DNA from: Crocodylus rhombifer
Lineage: Eukaryota > Chordata > Crocodylia > Crocodylidae
Direction: 5' to 3'
DNA length: 64,000 nucleotides
Assembly (NCBI GenBank): GCA_038503035.1
Contig: JAVSML010025210.1
Location: forward strand, 26,044 to 90,043
Part shown: piece after piece, positions 21,421-34,740 of the stretch
Numbering within the stretch: the stretch's first letter is position 1
How the letters are laid out: every line of letters begins with the position of its first letter
The notes under the pieces: generated by a model
Seen by the model: only the letters and a program-made list of their open reading frames with translations
The model's database searches: none
What the model was told of the DNA's origin: nothing
Position numbers and translations under genes: made by a program

Positions 21421-22231
21421 ACATCAGGGAACCAGTATGCCGGTGCCTCCACACATTTTTTCTGCTTTTGTTTTGCTTTGTTCTGAGCTTGGACTGGATA
21501 AGCTCTAATGTGTATTCGAATGCACACATATAAGTATATGGGTTTTCCTGTTTGGCTGCCAAATCAGTAACTTGTCTGGCCCTACTCCCAGGCCTCAGGC
21601 CATTGGCAAAAGGGGAGTTTCCTTTGGAAAACACAGATGGCTTCAGCCTGAAGAGGAGAGAATAATGTTCTCATAAAATGGAAGAGGCAGCCCAGGCATT
21701 TTGACCTGGAAAGGCCCTCGCTCATCCCCAGTGCATCACAGGCCAGGCAGAACACCTTCCTCCCACATGAAAAACAGGGTGGCCTCTCCTGGTTCCAAGA
21801 AGCTGCTTTACCCGTTGCCCTGCTCCTATGTAGGTCTCTGCTTAGAGTTATTTTTATTGCTCTTCACTGGCATGTTACCCCATGACCCATGCTCATTGCA
21901 ACTTCCCCAGGCACACTATAGAGCAGACTTGGAAACTCTTGCTTGTTACTTTGCTCTAACTGGTTTGGATTTTTTTCACTTCTGGTGACCTCTCACGGGA
22001 GAGACTGCCTCTCACTGATTCCTGGGACACTGTTCAAATCTGGAAAGTTAAATTGCCCTCAGCCACAAAGTACTATTTGCCTGCTGACAAGTAGACTGAT
22101 ACTGCTAGGTGAAATGTTTGGGATGAGAACAACGCTAGTGTTTGAGGCTATGAAGGCAGGATGTACAGAGCATCACTGGCATACAGAGCCAGGCTCTATG
22201 CAGTGCCCATTATGGTCTGCTGTCTGGTATG
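21421..22231. other. No gene seen
   Basis: No supported coding sequence, repeat or RNA gene in this stretch. Confidence 0.5.
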
Positions 22232-22239
22232 GTCTACTG

Positions 22240-22450
22240 GAGGGGTAGCCAACCCGCATCACGGGAAGCCTCTGAGCATGACATGAAGCAGATTGGGGAG
22301 GGGATAGGCGGAAGAGCAGATAGGGCAGAGAGCAGAAAGCAGGGCAACAAATTGGGCGGAAAACAGAATACCATATTGTGAAGGACAAGGGGATCCGAGT
22401 GGTATGAGGCTTAATTTGTGGCATGCTTGCCAGAAAGTTGGCCCCCACTG
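22240..22450. mobile_element. Short hAT-like MITE with 8-bp TSD
   Basis: Starts GAGGGGTAGCCAAC and ends with the inverse of CAGTGGGGGCCAAC. Flanks are GTCTACTG (22232-22239) and GCCTACTG (22451-22458), a 7 of 8 match. The CAGGGG-type end, 8-bp duplication and 211-bp non-coding interior fit a hAT MITE. Confidence 0.7.
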
Positions 22451-22458
22451 GCCTACTG

Positions 22459-25400
22459 CATGGAGGCACCATTCCCCAAGAAAGTTCATGGGCTTTCACC
22501 ACACATTAAATGTTAGGATTTTTGTGAGCGATAGCTTTTATCGGACCAATTGTTTACTTTGCCCACCCACAAAAATCCTTGCCTCCCATTTTTTCCTGAA
22601 CCATCACAGCTACATCCACACTACCAAAAGCAACATTAGAGTTTGGGGCACCTGTCCCATTTTGCCTCAGCTCTAACCCGAAGGAACTTGTTCTGCTTGA
22701 AAACAGAAACATAACCAGCCCAAATGCAGAAAAGTGATCAGGCCCCAGAGGCCTCTCTGAAATGAATGGGACTGAAAGGATCAGTAACATTTATAAATTA
22801 GCCCAATTGTGGTCATCCTGTTGCCTCAACGATGCCAGCCATTTTGGCAGTGCCATGTGTTGCGCTAGCAGTACCGCTGTTATCTGTGATGGGGGCAGGG
22901 GTTAACATAGAAAAGTTTTTGGCAGCAACTGACTGCTTAAGTTGAAGAACAGTATATGAGATAGTTGTAAAAAACGTTAGCATCTATCCTCCACTGATTC
23001 TTGCCTCATTGCACGCGTTTTGGAACGGTAGCAAAACACTAGGGAGAGAATTTAAACAAAAAGCCAACTTAGACCTAACCATGGAGGCCCAGGGCTGCTC
23101 ACCTTGAAGCATAAGAAAGTATGGTCACTGTCTCCACTGGGAACAGGAACTAGCCCTGCATCACAGCTCTGCTTTCAAGGATGTCTCTCCTCATAGTCCC
23201 CATTTCAAATAAACAGGACAGCATTTCACTCCTATATTTTTTTTAATTCTAGACTCACATTCATTAGCAATAGGAACCGTTGCATGGTGGTGCCAGCACC
23301 TCTTGTGCATGTGGAAAGACCCTACAGCAGTTTAGGGTTTCCTAGCTGAAGCATTTTTGGTTCTCATTCCTGCCACACACCGCATCCATCACCTGTTTGC
23401 CCTGGGCAGGCTGAGAGGCACAGCCTACCCTGCCATTCAGGTCAAAGAAACAGAGAAATAATGAGACCCCTATGCTCAGCTCTCAGGTGTCTTGGGAATA
23501 GGGTGAGCACACTCCTGCTCCTTTCACTGGAAGAGAAATCGGTTTCATGACTCAGGCCTGAGAGCTTTGCCTTATAAAAGCCAAGTGTGGGGCTGGAAAC
23601 CAGGTCACCAGGACCTGTTTGTCGGGTTCCTATTTTTGTTTTTCATCAGCTCGATATTCCTGAAAACAGACGTGCTGTTGTCAGCTAATTAGCAGCATGC
23701 TGTGCCTGAGCAGTGAGTGCCTGTAAGTTGTCTGTGTTTGCCTAACATGACACAGTTCTGTATTTTGACCTTGCTGTGCCCATTCATATTAGCAGTTCCT
23801 TATGTGATTGCTCTCTTCCCGTTACTACAGATTCCACCAGTGTTTTGGTGTGTGTCCACACTCTTGTCACCTTGAAGTAGGTCCTGGCACAGTAATGATA
23901 GCTATTTTCTAGTGGCCTCACCCAAGGCCAAGGAAGAGCATTATTAGCCATTACTGGCATTTAAGAATTGTCTATGATATAATCAGGGGAGAGAGAGCGC
24001 TGCAGCTTTCCAGGTGGAGTGATTCTCTTTCCTGCTATGGGGAATTCCTGAGTCCCTCCTATATGACCGTCTTCTCCCTTGGAAAGCCAACACTGGACTG
24101 AGATTTTCTGCAGGGCTTAGAGACGGTACACTGAAAAACTGGAGGTGAAAGCCTAGAGCCAAGATATCCAGAAAGCCTCATTATACTAGGAAATGAAGGC
24201 TTTATAAGAAGCTATGCTGAAAGCTTCTAGATTGGGGCCAAGAGTGAGGATGCCTAGAAGATCATAGCATAGAAACAGATCAGACAAAGCATAGTAGTGC
24301 TGTCCTGAAGTATCCCCATTGTGTAGGCAGAGATAAGAAAGCCCCCTACAATTGTAGACATATAACACCACGACTTCAAAAAGGTTTCTTTGGGCTTCAC
24401 AGGCCTCTCTAACTGCTACTGGAATATATGGGCTAGGGAGGCAGATATTACTACTAAGAAAGAGACACCTTGGATGGTCCGTATCAGCTCCTTTCTGGAG
24501 CTAGGCACAACATTTCCATCAAAACCCAACTGCAGCACAAAGTGACTTTTAGATCAAAATGAAAAATGCTGATCAGAGCTTGTTTCAATGATTACTCTAT
24601 AAGCCATTTTGTTTTGATGAGGAAAAACTACTTTCTCTTACTTCTTGACATGGCCCCCTTTTCACAGTAAGCAAAAAAGTTAAAAGTACAAGAAAGTTTT
24701 CACCCACCAAACCAAAACACCATTATTTCAGTTTGTAAGTCCGATAAAAAGAAACAATTAAACAACATGAAAACTGTTCACTTCTCTTGGCATTTGTAGT
24801 GAAACAAACTAATCTTTCTCTGGCCAGATCTCCCTTCCTAGTGATTTTTTGTAACCTCACAGTATTGTCATGACTACCATGGCATAAGCCAACTACTACA
24901 CTAGTGATCCATAGACGGCATGCAACATGCTGAAGATTGCAAATGTCATCTGAACCAATTGGCCCTGATGCTGCAGGAAAAATGGCAACTGAAAAAATGC
25001 CCTTTCCTTAGGAAACAAGCAAAATGGACGGTATATGAGGCTGTCTTTCTTTTAAACGGGGAGCTGCTAGAAAAAATGTGTAATCCTGAAATACACGGTC
25101 CTGCCAGTACCTATGAAGTCAATGGGAATCCTTGCTTTACACACTGTTCAGGAAATGCTGCGTGTTTTTGTTGTCACTGATGAGATTCAAATACATTCTC
25201 TTTTTAAAGTGGGATCGCTATCTGCCGAGTGCATCTGTTGCATAGCAGACGTGTCGGTGGAAACAAAGCACAAGAGGGCTGAGATAAACATACCTTCTAT
25301 TTGCCGCCAGCAATTCTGTGTGTATTGAGAGGGGATTTTTCAGTGTCTGTTCCTGTTGCATTACATTCCTCCCAAATTCAGCTCTAGGAAATATACTGGT

Positions 25401-27332
25401 AATGCATTTGACAATGGTGACTAAAGGGAAGCAAGATAAAGGGAGATATGGTAACAGCTAATAGATATTGGTAGTTAGCTGTGAGCAGGGTAAATAATTT
25501 TTTAGGATGATTCATTGGAGGAACAGTGGGATTGAATTAAGAAAAGGAAAATGCTGGCCAGTGGCATGTAGGTCTGATTGACTGTATGAGCTTCTGAGTA
25601 CAGAACAGTCTCCTAGTGAAAGTAGCCCTCTCTTGGAGCATTTAAAATGATGCTTTAAAATAAGACTTGACAAAGCCCAAGACAACGTGTTGTGCAGGAC
25701 AATCCTGCTTGGGCCATTGGCAGAGCTGCAAGGTCTAACGAGTCTTTCCCCACCCACCCATCTCTATTTTATTGTATTGCATTCTTACCTATGGTGAAGC
25801 AGCAATACATTGTGCCAGCCCCAGGGCTACATACCAAGTCCTTGTGGGCTCATCTCCAAAGGAGACCCTTGGCTGTCTTTACAAAGAAGCAAATGAGGTT
25901 TGACTCCAAGCTCAGAGTTTCACAATGATGTGTTGAGCACTATCTGATGGGGACATGCAACAGAGAACATCTTACCAAGGATTTCTCTGAGGTGATGATT
26001 TTCTTAGAACAAATTAAGCCGATGCACACCTGGTTCCCTCCTTAGTGTGGTACCCACAAGCAACCAGGTCTGAATCATTCAGAGCTCTGTAACCACAGCT
26101 GCTAACTCAGACCTTAAAAATTCAGCCTACGGGGAAGTCAGAGTGACTACTCAGCCTTTCTGAGGTGAAGACTTCCTGAGCAGGAGTCTTGCTGTTATTG
26201 CTTTACGGATGACAAGCTGCTTGCCTTTTGGGAAGAGACTCTAATAAGTTCATCCATAATGGGCCACTGCCCTTCCCACTGGCTTTTGCCGTCCTTGGGT
26301 CCATCTCCCAAATGTTTGGTTGTGACTCTAAGATCACAGCTCTTCAAGTTCATTGTCACCTCCAAACACAGAACAGGGCAGCAGGCCAACACTTTGACTG
26401 AGTGGGACATAAAAAAAAAGCAGACAAGCCTTGATTATGTTCATGTAGCTGAGTTTGTTCAGAAAGAAAGAAACAAAAACACTTGTGGGATGGTCCCATG
26501 GTCTTCTGGCTCTGCTGAGCCCATCCCTGAGGAGTATTAGTTGTGTTCCCTTCCAGAGGAAGAGATGCTGGACACTCAGATAAATGGGAGTTAAGCCAGT
26601 GATCAAAAACATCTATGTAAATTATCATCCTGCCCCAAACTTCTTTATTTTAGAGCAGTTTACTGAGCTACTTCCAGCTATCTTTGACCTCCACAGCTTT
26701 CTTTAATCCTTATCAGTCTGTGTCCAAGCTTGGGTATAGAAATAAGGCTATGTAGATATTCATGACTATTGATCTTCAAGTGATAGGCATGGGTAAGGAC
26801 CACTGTCACATCCCTGGTAAAGCTCCACTTTCTGGATGCTCATCAAGTTGTTTCATGAGGGGTGGGTTGACACGCTGACCATGCATGTTTTTAAGCTTCC
26901 TGAGGCTGAAGCGAGCCCAGGCACTAACTTTGGGCCACAGTGCACACTCCTGTCATACAGCTCCTTGTCCTAGAAGGACCCTTTTCCAACAGTCCAGTGC
27001 TGTGAATATTGATTTCCAGTCTCCTTCTCCAGGGAAAGAGCATCTTTGCAAAGGTTTCTAAGCTCTTTATTGTAGCTAGCACAAGAGAGATGCAGATCCA
27101 GACAAAGCAATAAAGCACCTGTATGCACTTCATTTCCACCGGTTCCTATCCTTACCACTCTGGAGGTTTTGGAGGAATCTGGATCAGTGTCTTTTAAGAA
27201 GCCCAGGGTCCTTCTTCTTTGCCTGCCTTCCTGCAGGTGGCTTCCTCTTTCTCCCTCCCTGTCCCCCAAAAAGCTGGTGAGGGACTTTCCCTTATTAGTA
27301 CCCCCTTTGTCAGATAACCCCCAGTCAGCTTC
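22459..27332. other. No gene seen; long repeat-poor stretch
   Basis: Nearly 5 kb of mostly unique sequence without recognisable transposons or coding domains. It is the longest such stretch in the window, so conserved non-coding elements would be most easily sought here. I cannot judge conservation from one sequence. Confidence 0.5.
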
Positions 27333-29062
27333 ATAGTTTCATAGTTTCTAGGGTCGGAAGGGACCTGAGTAGATCATCTAGTCTGACCCCCAGCCATGGC
27401 AGGAAACAATACTGGGGTCATACAACCCCAGCAAGATGTTCATCCAACCTCCTCTTAAAAAGCCCCAGGGTAGAAGCTAGCACCACTTCTCTGGGAAGTT
27501 GGTTCCAGATCCTAGCCTCCCTGACTGTGAAGTAGCGCCTCCTGATATCTAGCCTAAACCTACCCTCTGCCAGCTTGTGACCGTTATTCCTGGTCACTCC
27601 TGGCAGTGCTCGGGGGGAACAGTGACTCCCACAATGCCTGCTGGTCCCCCCTAACTAGTTTATAACAGGCCACTAGATCCCCCCTCAGCCTTCTCTTGTG
27701 GAGGCTGAACAGGTTCAGGTCCCGTAGTCTCTCCTCGTAGGGTCTTCCCTTCTGCCCTGATCATGTGAGTGGCCTCCTTTGGACCCTCTCCATGTTGTCC
27801 ACATCCCTCTTGAAGTGCAGCGCCCAGAACTGGACGCAGTACTCCAGGTGCAGCCTGATCAGTGCCTCATACAGTGGGAGGATCACCTCTTTGGACCTAC
27901 TCGAGATGCAGCTGTGGATGCATGACAAAGTACGGTTGGCCTTCCTGACTGCCTCCCCACACTGCCGGCCCATGTTCATCTTGGAGTCAATTATGACTCC
28001 AAGATACTTTTCCGCCTCTCTGCTGACAAGAGGGGAGTTCCCCAACCTGTAGGTATGCTGCCGGTTGTGCCTCCCCAGGTGCAGCACCTTGCACTTGTCT
28101 GTGTTGAATCCCATCCTATTTACATCCACCCACCCTTGTAGCTTGTCTAGGTCTGATTGAAGCCTGATGCTACCTTCTAGCATGCCCACATCCCCCCACA
28201 TCTTAGTGTCATCAGCAAATTTGAACAGGGTGCTTTTTACCCCCTCGCCCAAATCACTGATGAAGATGTTGAACAGTGCGGGCCAGAGGACCGAGCCCTG
28301 GGGGACCCCACTGCCCACGTCCTTCCAGGTTGAGAAGGACCCATCCACTACCACCCTCTGGGTGCGGCCCTCCGGCCAGTTGGCAAGCCAATTGACTGTG
28401 TGGGCGTCAACACCACAGCCCCCCAGTTTCTTAATGAGAACAGGGTGAGAGACAGTGTCAAAGACCTTCCGGAAGTCCAGGAAGATTATGTCCACCACTA
28501 CCCCTGCATCTAACGATCTGGTGATCTGATCGTAAAAGGCCACCAGGTTGGTCTGACAGGACCTGCCACTGATGAACCCATGTTGGTTGCCCATGAGCAT
28601 GCAGTCCCCTGCTGGCCCCTCCTGGATGTGTGCCAGCATAATTTTCTCAAACAGCTTGCCTAGGATCAAGGTAAGACTGACTGGCCTATAGTTTCCTGGG
28701 TCCTCCTTCCTCCCCCTTTTGAAGATTGGAACTACGATGGCCCTCTTCCAGTCCTCTGGAAGAGGACTCATAGAGTGCTCATAGAGCCATGCCAGGGGTC
28801 CTGCAATGACCTCGGCCAATTCCTTAAGGACTCTACGGTGGAGATCGTCCGGGCCAGCTGACTTAAACACGTCCAGCCCCTCCAGAAGCCCCCTAACTAG
28901 TTCCACGCTAACCTTTGTCCCAGGTGCGCCTCCCCTGAGGCCTGAGGTGGGCCCAGCAGGGAGGTGGCTGCTCTGGTCCCTACTTAGGAAGACAGAGGTA
29001 AAGAAATAGTTAAACATGTTAGCTTTGTCATCAAGTGGCCAACCTTCCTGCTCCCCCAGGAT
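27333..29062 (-). mobile_element. CR1 LINE, about 1.7 kb, reverse transcriptase nearly intact
   Basis: The minus strand holds one open frame of 434 codons (29065-27761) covering most of a CR1 reverse transcriptase. In order are [37 protein letters not shown] (finger/palm), motif A IIFLDFRKVFDTVSHPVL, motif B GSGVPQGSVLWPALFNIFIS, the catalytic [10 protein letters not shown], then the thumb region GFNTDKCKVLHLGRHNRQHT and LEYCVQFW. The endonuclease domain is missing by 5' truncation. The frame ends in a shift near 27770, and the CR1 3' UTR runs to 27333. It is among the youngest CR1 copies here. The first codon of the open frame comes from the junction with the next insertion and is not a true start. 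Confidence 0.95.
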
Positions 29063-29160
29063 CATAGAAAAGTAGGGTTGGAAGGGACCTCAAGATGTCA
29101 TCTAGTCCAACCCCCTGCTGTGCAATGCCCATTGGGGATCTAGCCTATGGATGTTTTCAT
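29063..29160 (-). mobile_element. CR1 3'-end fragment abutting the longer copy
   Basis: ATCATAGAAAAGTAGGGTTG, GAAGGGACCTCAAGATGTCA and CTAGTCCAACCCCCTGC form an antisense terminus of another CR1 subfamily, joined directly to the 5' end of the copy at 27333-29062. Confidence 0.85.
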
Positions 29161-31005
29161 CAGTTAGACATTTCACTGTCAGAATTTCTTGTTTTAGGAG
29201 TAGCCTGATGCCTCAGTCTTGTCTCTTTGCCATTCCCCAGTCTCCTGGGCCCTGGGCTGAGAAGTCAGAAAAGGCAACTTTTCCTATCTTTGTTCTTCCT
29301 TCTCATGTTGAGTATAGGAGGGATGTCCCTGACAGAAGTCCTAGCCCAGGTGACTAGCAGACAGACACAGAGCTATTTTTAAAGTTAAAGAGGAAATACC
29401 AGACAACAGAAGATAATTGCTAAATAATTTCCCTGAGAGTGATATAAAAGAATAAAAGTAGTTGCATACTCACCATGGCTTCATGAACCTTTTATCAGCG
29501 CAGTGGAAGTGGGGCACAGGAAATGCCCCGCTGCGCTTGCACACACTGCTCAGAACCAGCTGAACAAATCCAAGACCTCTCTTGTTGGACAAGCAGTCGC
29601 GCACACTCAAGCTACTGTTGGAGCCATCCTTGCAGAGGGGAGCTCCCAAAACTCAGCCTCAGGAAAAGAGGCATTTCCAAAATATTGGGGAGGAGTTAAA
29701 TAGGTGTGGACTTATACTCACCATGACTTCAGTGGAATTTTTGCTGGAGGACAGGAAATGCAACAACTATTCAAGCACTGTGCTGGTAGAAGGCTCCTGA
29801 TGACCTGGTTCAACTTTTCTTGTCAGAATGGAGGTTTTTGTTGACAAGACTGAATACTGCTGTGGACACATGAGGCTATGCCAACTGAAGGTAAGCTTTG
29901 CCAGTAAAGTTTTATAGTGTAGATCAGGCATGCATTGTATAAGCCATTGTCACTCCTCAAGAATGCAGCACTCGTTGCCTGAGTCTTGCATTGGGCTGTG
30001 AGCCCATCTTAGATCCTTTCGGGCTGTGTGTAAACAGGGAAGGAGTGAGCTGGCTTGCGGGCATGCCCTACATACCCATCAGCTGAAAAATGAAAACAAG
30101 CATTAAGGAAGGAACCGTCCTGGGCAGGCAGGCTCCTGGGTTGGATCCTACTTTGCACCTGCACGTATTCTGCATAGGCACAGAGAGCCTCTGTCCCTCG
30201 GCATTCATTCTGCTGCCTTTCCTTTGGGTAGTTGTTGAGGTGTCTTGACAGAACCATGGTGGTGACCAGGGCAAAAGCACTGAGATGGCCTGGAGTGATT
30301 GTCACTGTGTCAACAGTAAACTGTCTCAAATTTAGCTCAAGTCCTGGCACATTGGGAGGATATAAGAGAGTGGAGCAGGGAACATGTAAACAGCAGAGAC
30401 CAGGGAGGAGGTTCCTTCATGTACTGCAATTACTGCTGTGACTGTAGTGTGGCATAGACATACCGCAGCTTTGAATAACCTAGCTCAAATCCAACAGAAG
30501 TCTACCCACAGCAGTATGGAGCTCAGTGTGGGCCGCACCAGTCACCCAAGGAGCAAAACACTCAAGCAACAACTGCATGCTGAGCTACACTTCTAGTATT
30601 TGAGCTATGTAGTTTAAAGCTGGCCTTTCCATCACAGGCCACAGCTCTTCACTGAGGGCATGAAGCCAGGAATTATCGAGCGCTTCCTACAGAGTTCTGA
30701 GTATTTCAATGTACTCTCAGTTCCCACGGAGTAGAGAGGTCACTGCAGAGCTATTTGTGAAGTGTAGGGTGCTCGGCCAACTGCTATGTTTGGTGAAGCC
30801 TTGGTAGGAAGTTGCGTGTGAGCTCTCTGGAATACCCTGGAGATGTAACTTTGGATCACTGCAAAGTGTGATTAGACATTTCCTCTGATGGGGTTGTGTA
30901 CTCCTTTGTTATCTTAGGGATCATTCCAAGCATAATCTCTCAAGTACAATCTAAGTTAAATTGTAGGGGAAATTGCCTTAGAGGTGTTGTGTTTGTGGGT
31001 AGGTG
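29161..31005. other. No gene seen
   Basis: TACTCACCATGGCTTCATGA (29467) and TACTCACCATGACTTCAGTG (29711) start two related short stretches, both followed by GACAGGAAATGC- or GCACAGGAAATGC-like words, suggesting a diverged direct repeat. No gene is supported. Confidence 0.45.
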
Positions 31006-31126
31006 CAGTAGTATACCTGAGAGGGGATGACTGGGGCAGCAGCCCTAGGCACCATCTTTTGGAGGGGCACAAAAATAGCCATCACCATTACCGCATGCAC
31101 CGTAACTCCCCCTGTTACACCTCTAG
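31006..31126. mobile_element. Very short hAT-like MITE (121 bp)
   Basis: Left end CAGTAGTATACCTGAGAGGG and the inverse of the right end, CTAGAGGTGTAACAGGGGGA, are related. The interior has CTAGGCACCATCTTTTGGAG and GGGGCACAAAAATAGCC, seen in several reptile hAT MITEs. No target duplication is evident, so the exact ends are uncertain. Confidence 0.5.
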
Positions 31127-33545
31127 GTTGGTATGACCCTCCTTCCCGAGTTTCTTTTTCTGGGTTCGATGTTAACAGGTTTGAAAAACCAGCAACATAA
31201 AGAAGCAGGTATAAGAGCTAGGAGGGATTACCAATATCCAGTGTGCATGGGGCAGAATGATCAAAGATACTGGTTTCCATGGCCAGACAGCCAGTGTGAC
31301 CCCCCTTCCATCCTACATGGCTGTGCCCAAGATAAGAGAAACCAATGCCGATTTCCTGAATTAACTATCTTTGTCATGACAAAACTAAAAAGCCAGCAGC
31401 AGCAGTTTATAAGCAAGCCAGGAAGGAAAGGAAAAAAAACCGCTATTCTAAGCGGCAATGAAACCTGCAGCTTTTCCAGCTTACAGTTTCACTTCTGGTT
31501 TGCACCAGATCCAAGCAGCCACAGAAACAAAACTGCTTCATCTACAAAAAGAAAAGGAAAGCAAAACCTTCACATAATATGACATGCTACAATTCAGAGT
31601 CCATCTCACAGTATTGCAAGGACCCTGAACCACAAATCCTTCCTCCCTTCCCCATGGCTGCCTCACTGCCCTCATATAAGCTTCCTCATCTCTTGATCTT
31701 CCTGGAGTTTTCATTACAGCATCTGTTTTCTTAGGAGAAGCCTATGGCTGCAACCAGCCCCTGGACCCACCAACCAGCAAATAGACTCTTATCTCTTTAC
31801 TCTGCATGTTATCAGAGTCAACACTGAATGTGCAACCTTTCAGATGATTGGCCCCATCTAAAAGAAGGGATCTTTAAAGAACACTGACTTCACCATGCAA
31901 TATCATCCCACTACCACACTGGGGCCTGACATCTTCATCTCACAGGGGAGAGCAGAGCCATGATAGTGGGAGCTGGACTGAGTGACCGGAGTTGCACCAG
32001 TAGTTCCCGATGCTTTCTTGATCACATGGATTGGCTGCCGGGAGGAGAGGACTATCCTAATGAAAGGCAGTACATGCTGCATATCCTCCTGTTCAGGGCA
32101 GCTTGCTCCACCCCAGTCAAGCAGTCTGCCAGGAACAGTTTGACTTTGACTGGTACTGCAGCCATCAGAAGAACAAAGTTTGGACACCAGTGATCATAGC
32201 CATAGAGAAGGTCTCAGCCTGAAAAAAAGTCAGTGAACTTAGCTGACCCACAGGTCAGTGGTGAGGTGATTAAGGCACGGGGGTAGGCAGCTCTGATTAG
32301 AGTCTGGAGAAGGTCTTTCCACATGGAGCAGCTGCTCATTGGTATGTTGTCAGGGTTTATCATTCACATTTATAAATGTACCTCTGTTTGTACTAAAACC
32401 AACTGATTTGGAGGGATAAAGAAGTGAGGACTTTGCCATGCTGCTGCCTGCCTTTGTGGGTGCTTGCTTTACATGGTGACCTCACAGGAAATTCCTAGAA
32501 AGCAGAATAAATCGCTCTGCAGCAGCAATTTATGGACTGGGACCTGCTGGTGCTTGCATGTTCCTAGAATATGTGTCTGAATGTTGTCCTGGCCTGCTCT
32601 TCAGCACCCTTAGGAGCCTCCCCAGTTTCTAAATTACCTGCCTTTTTTTTTATTCCTGAGCCATAGGAGCTCTACATCAGTGGTGCTCAACTTACAGATA
32701 TGCAGGCCCAGAGAGCTGTGTCATCTGGCCCATGGGGCTCTCCATAGGTCCAGAAATTTGGCAGCATGGGAATAGTGGCAGCATTAATTGCCGTGGCTCT
32801 GAAAATGTTTCCAACACTCCAGAGGCTCCTATCTCCAGTTCTCACAACCCAGAAAGATTTTTCAGATCATCTAAGGAGTTGAAAAGGGGAAGCCACCTGA
32901 GAAGAGGGACTGTTCTGTACCAGCAGGTAGTGCTCTTGAGTCCTGCGGTTTCAGTGTTGGGGATGACGTGGGGGGAAAGGTTTTTGGACTGAGAACTGGT
33001 GGAATAGAGCACTTCTGCTTTCTTGATAAAATTCATCATAACATTGGTTTAATTTTCAAAATAATAATTCCCCTCACCGGTCCTCCAAAGAAAGGAAAGC
33101 AGTTTGTGGCTCTTCAGTGTGGGCTAACATACTGGACTTTCCAGGTGTAAGGAAAGCTCCCAAGCACAGAACTACAAAAGTACAAGGGAGATTTTTCTAA
33201 CACCTGGGAAATGGTCTTTGTATCATTTGGTTCTTTTTGCTTACTTTGGTGATGATCCTGTGTAAGGGTGAGGAGGACTACCACTTAGGTTGAGAGATGG
33301 TATAAGTATACATGAGAACAGATAATCCGTGGAGTGAATTAGCAGCCAATGTTTTTTCTTGAAGCAAGACAAATTACTTAACCCTCAAGACTGCCGACAA
33401 TACTCCTTTCAGAGGGTCTTATACATTTCAGAAAATTTCCCTTTGAGGACAATAGGGCTAAAGCCTAGCTCACCCGGTAGACATCCAGAGCCAGGTCTTT
33501 TCCACATATTACATGCTTAAGTGGACTTATGAGAATAAATATGAT
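31127..33545. other. No gene seen; one hAT-like end at 32678
   Basis: CAGTGGTGCTCAACTTACAG at 32678-32697 resembles a Charlie-type terminus, but its partner cannot be placed with confidence. No coding sequence is supported. Confidence 0.45.
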
Positions 33546-34660
33546 TGTATTTCACTCTGCCTGAGCCACTGAAAAAGCTCCATCCTCTCTGGAAACACCC
33601 TTCAGGTAGTTGAAGGCTGCTATTAAATCCCCCCTCAGTCTTCTCTTCTCCAGACTAAATGAGACCAGTTCTCTCACCTTCTCCTCAAAAGTCACGGCCC
33701 CAGATCCCAAACCATTTTTGTTGCCCTCCACTGGACTCTCTCCAATTTGTCTACATCCTTTATGTAATGGGGGCCCCAAAACTGGACACAGTACTCCAGA
33801 TGCGGTCTCACCAGTACTGAATACAGGGGAATAATCACTTTCCTCAATCTGCTGGCAACACTCCAAGTAATGCAGCCAAGTATGCCGTTAGCCTACTTCG
33901 CAACAAGGACATGCTGTTGGTTCATATTCAGCATATTGTCCACTGTAATCCCCAGGTCCTTTTCTACATAGCTGCTCCTTAATCAGTCAGTCCTCAGCCT
34001 GTACTGGTGAATGGGATTATTCCATCATAAATTATTGAACTGCATGAGATTTATTTTGGTCCAGTCCTCCAATTTTCTGAGGTCTCTCTAAATCCTAGCC
34101 CTGCCCTCCAGTGTATCCACTACTCCCCCAGCTTGGTGTCATTCACAAACTTGCTGGGGATGCACTCCATCCCATCTTCCAGGTCATTGATGAAGATATT
34201 GAACAAAACCAACACCTGGGGACCAACCCCAAGGCACTCCACTTGACACCGGCCACCAACTAGTCATTGATTGCTACCCTCTGCGCCCAATGATGCAGCC
34301 AGTTTTCTATCCACCTTATAAGACATTCATTCAGCCCACTTCCTTAGCTCGTTTGCAAGAATGCTGTGGGAGACAGTATCAAAAGCCTTGCTAAAGTCAA
34401 GGTATATCACGTCCACTGCTTTCCCCACATCCACAGAGCCAGTCATCTCATCACAGAAGGCAATCAGGTTGGTCAGGCATGATTTGCCCCTGGTGACTCC
34501 ATGTTGACCGTTCCTAATCACCTTCTTCTCCTCCAAATGCTTTGAAATAGATTCCTTGAGGACCTGCTCCATGATTTTTCCAAGGACTCAGATGAGGCAG
34601 ACCAATTTGTTTCTCCTTGGATCTCCCTGCTTCCCTTTCTATATTTGGCACTTTCCCTTT
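33546..34660 (-). mobile_element. Older CR1-like LINE, decayed
   Basis: The minus strand contains broken reverse transcriptase pieces. 34572-34327 has KSCLTNLIAFCDEMTGSVD then VIYLDFSKAFDTVSHSIL (motif A, catalytic Asp kept). The + strand at 34140-34230 antisense still shows the motif B to C region, and 33670-33552 holds [20 protein letters not shown] near the C-terminus. Multiple stops and gaps mark it as older than the copy at 27333-29062. Confidence 0.85.
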
Positions 34661-34669
34661 CTATATAAA

Positions 34670-34740
34670 AGCACTATATTTGCCCTTTTGGACTAAATGA
34701 CCTCCTGAGGTCCCTTCCAACCCTAATTTTCTATGATTCT
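34670..34740 (+). mobile_element. CR1 3'-end fragment
   Basis: GGACTAAATGACCTCCTGAG, GTCCCTTCCAACCCTAA and TTTTCTATGATTCTATT form a sense CR1 terminus, in the opposite orientation to its neighbour. Confidence 0.9.

Noticed and set aside
32678..32995. Complete Charlie-type hAT element
   Set aside because: Only the left end is convincing; the best right-end candidate near 32988 lacks a target duplication.
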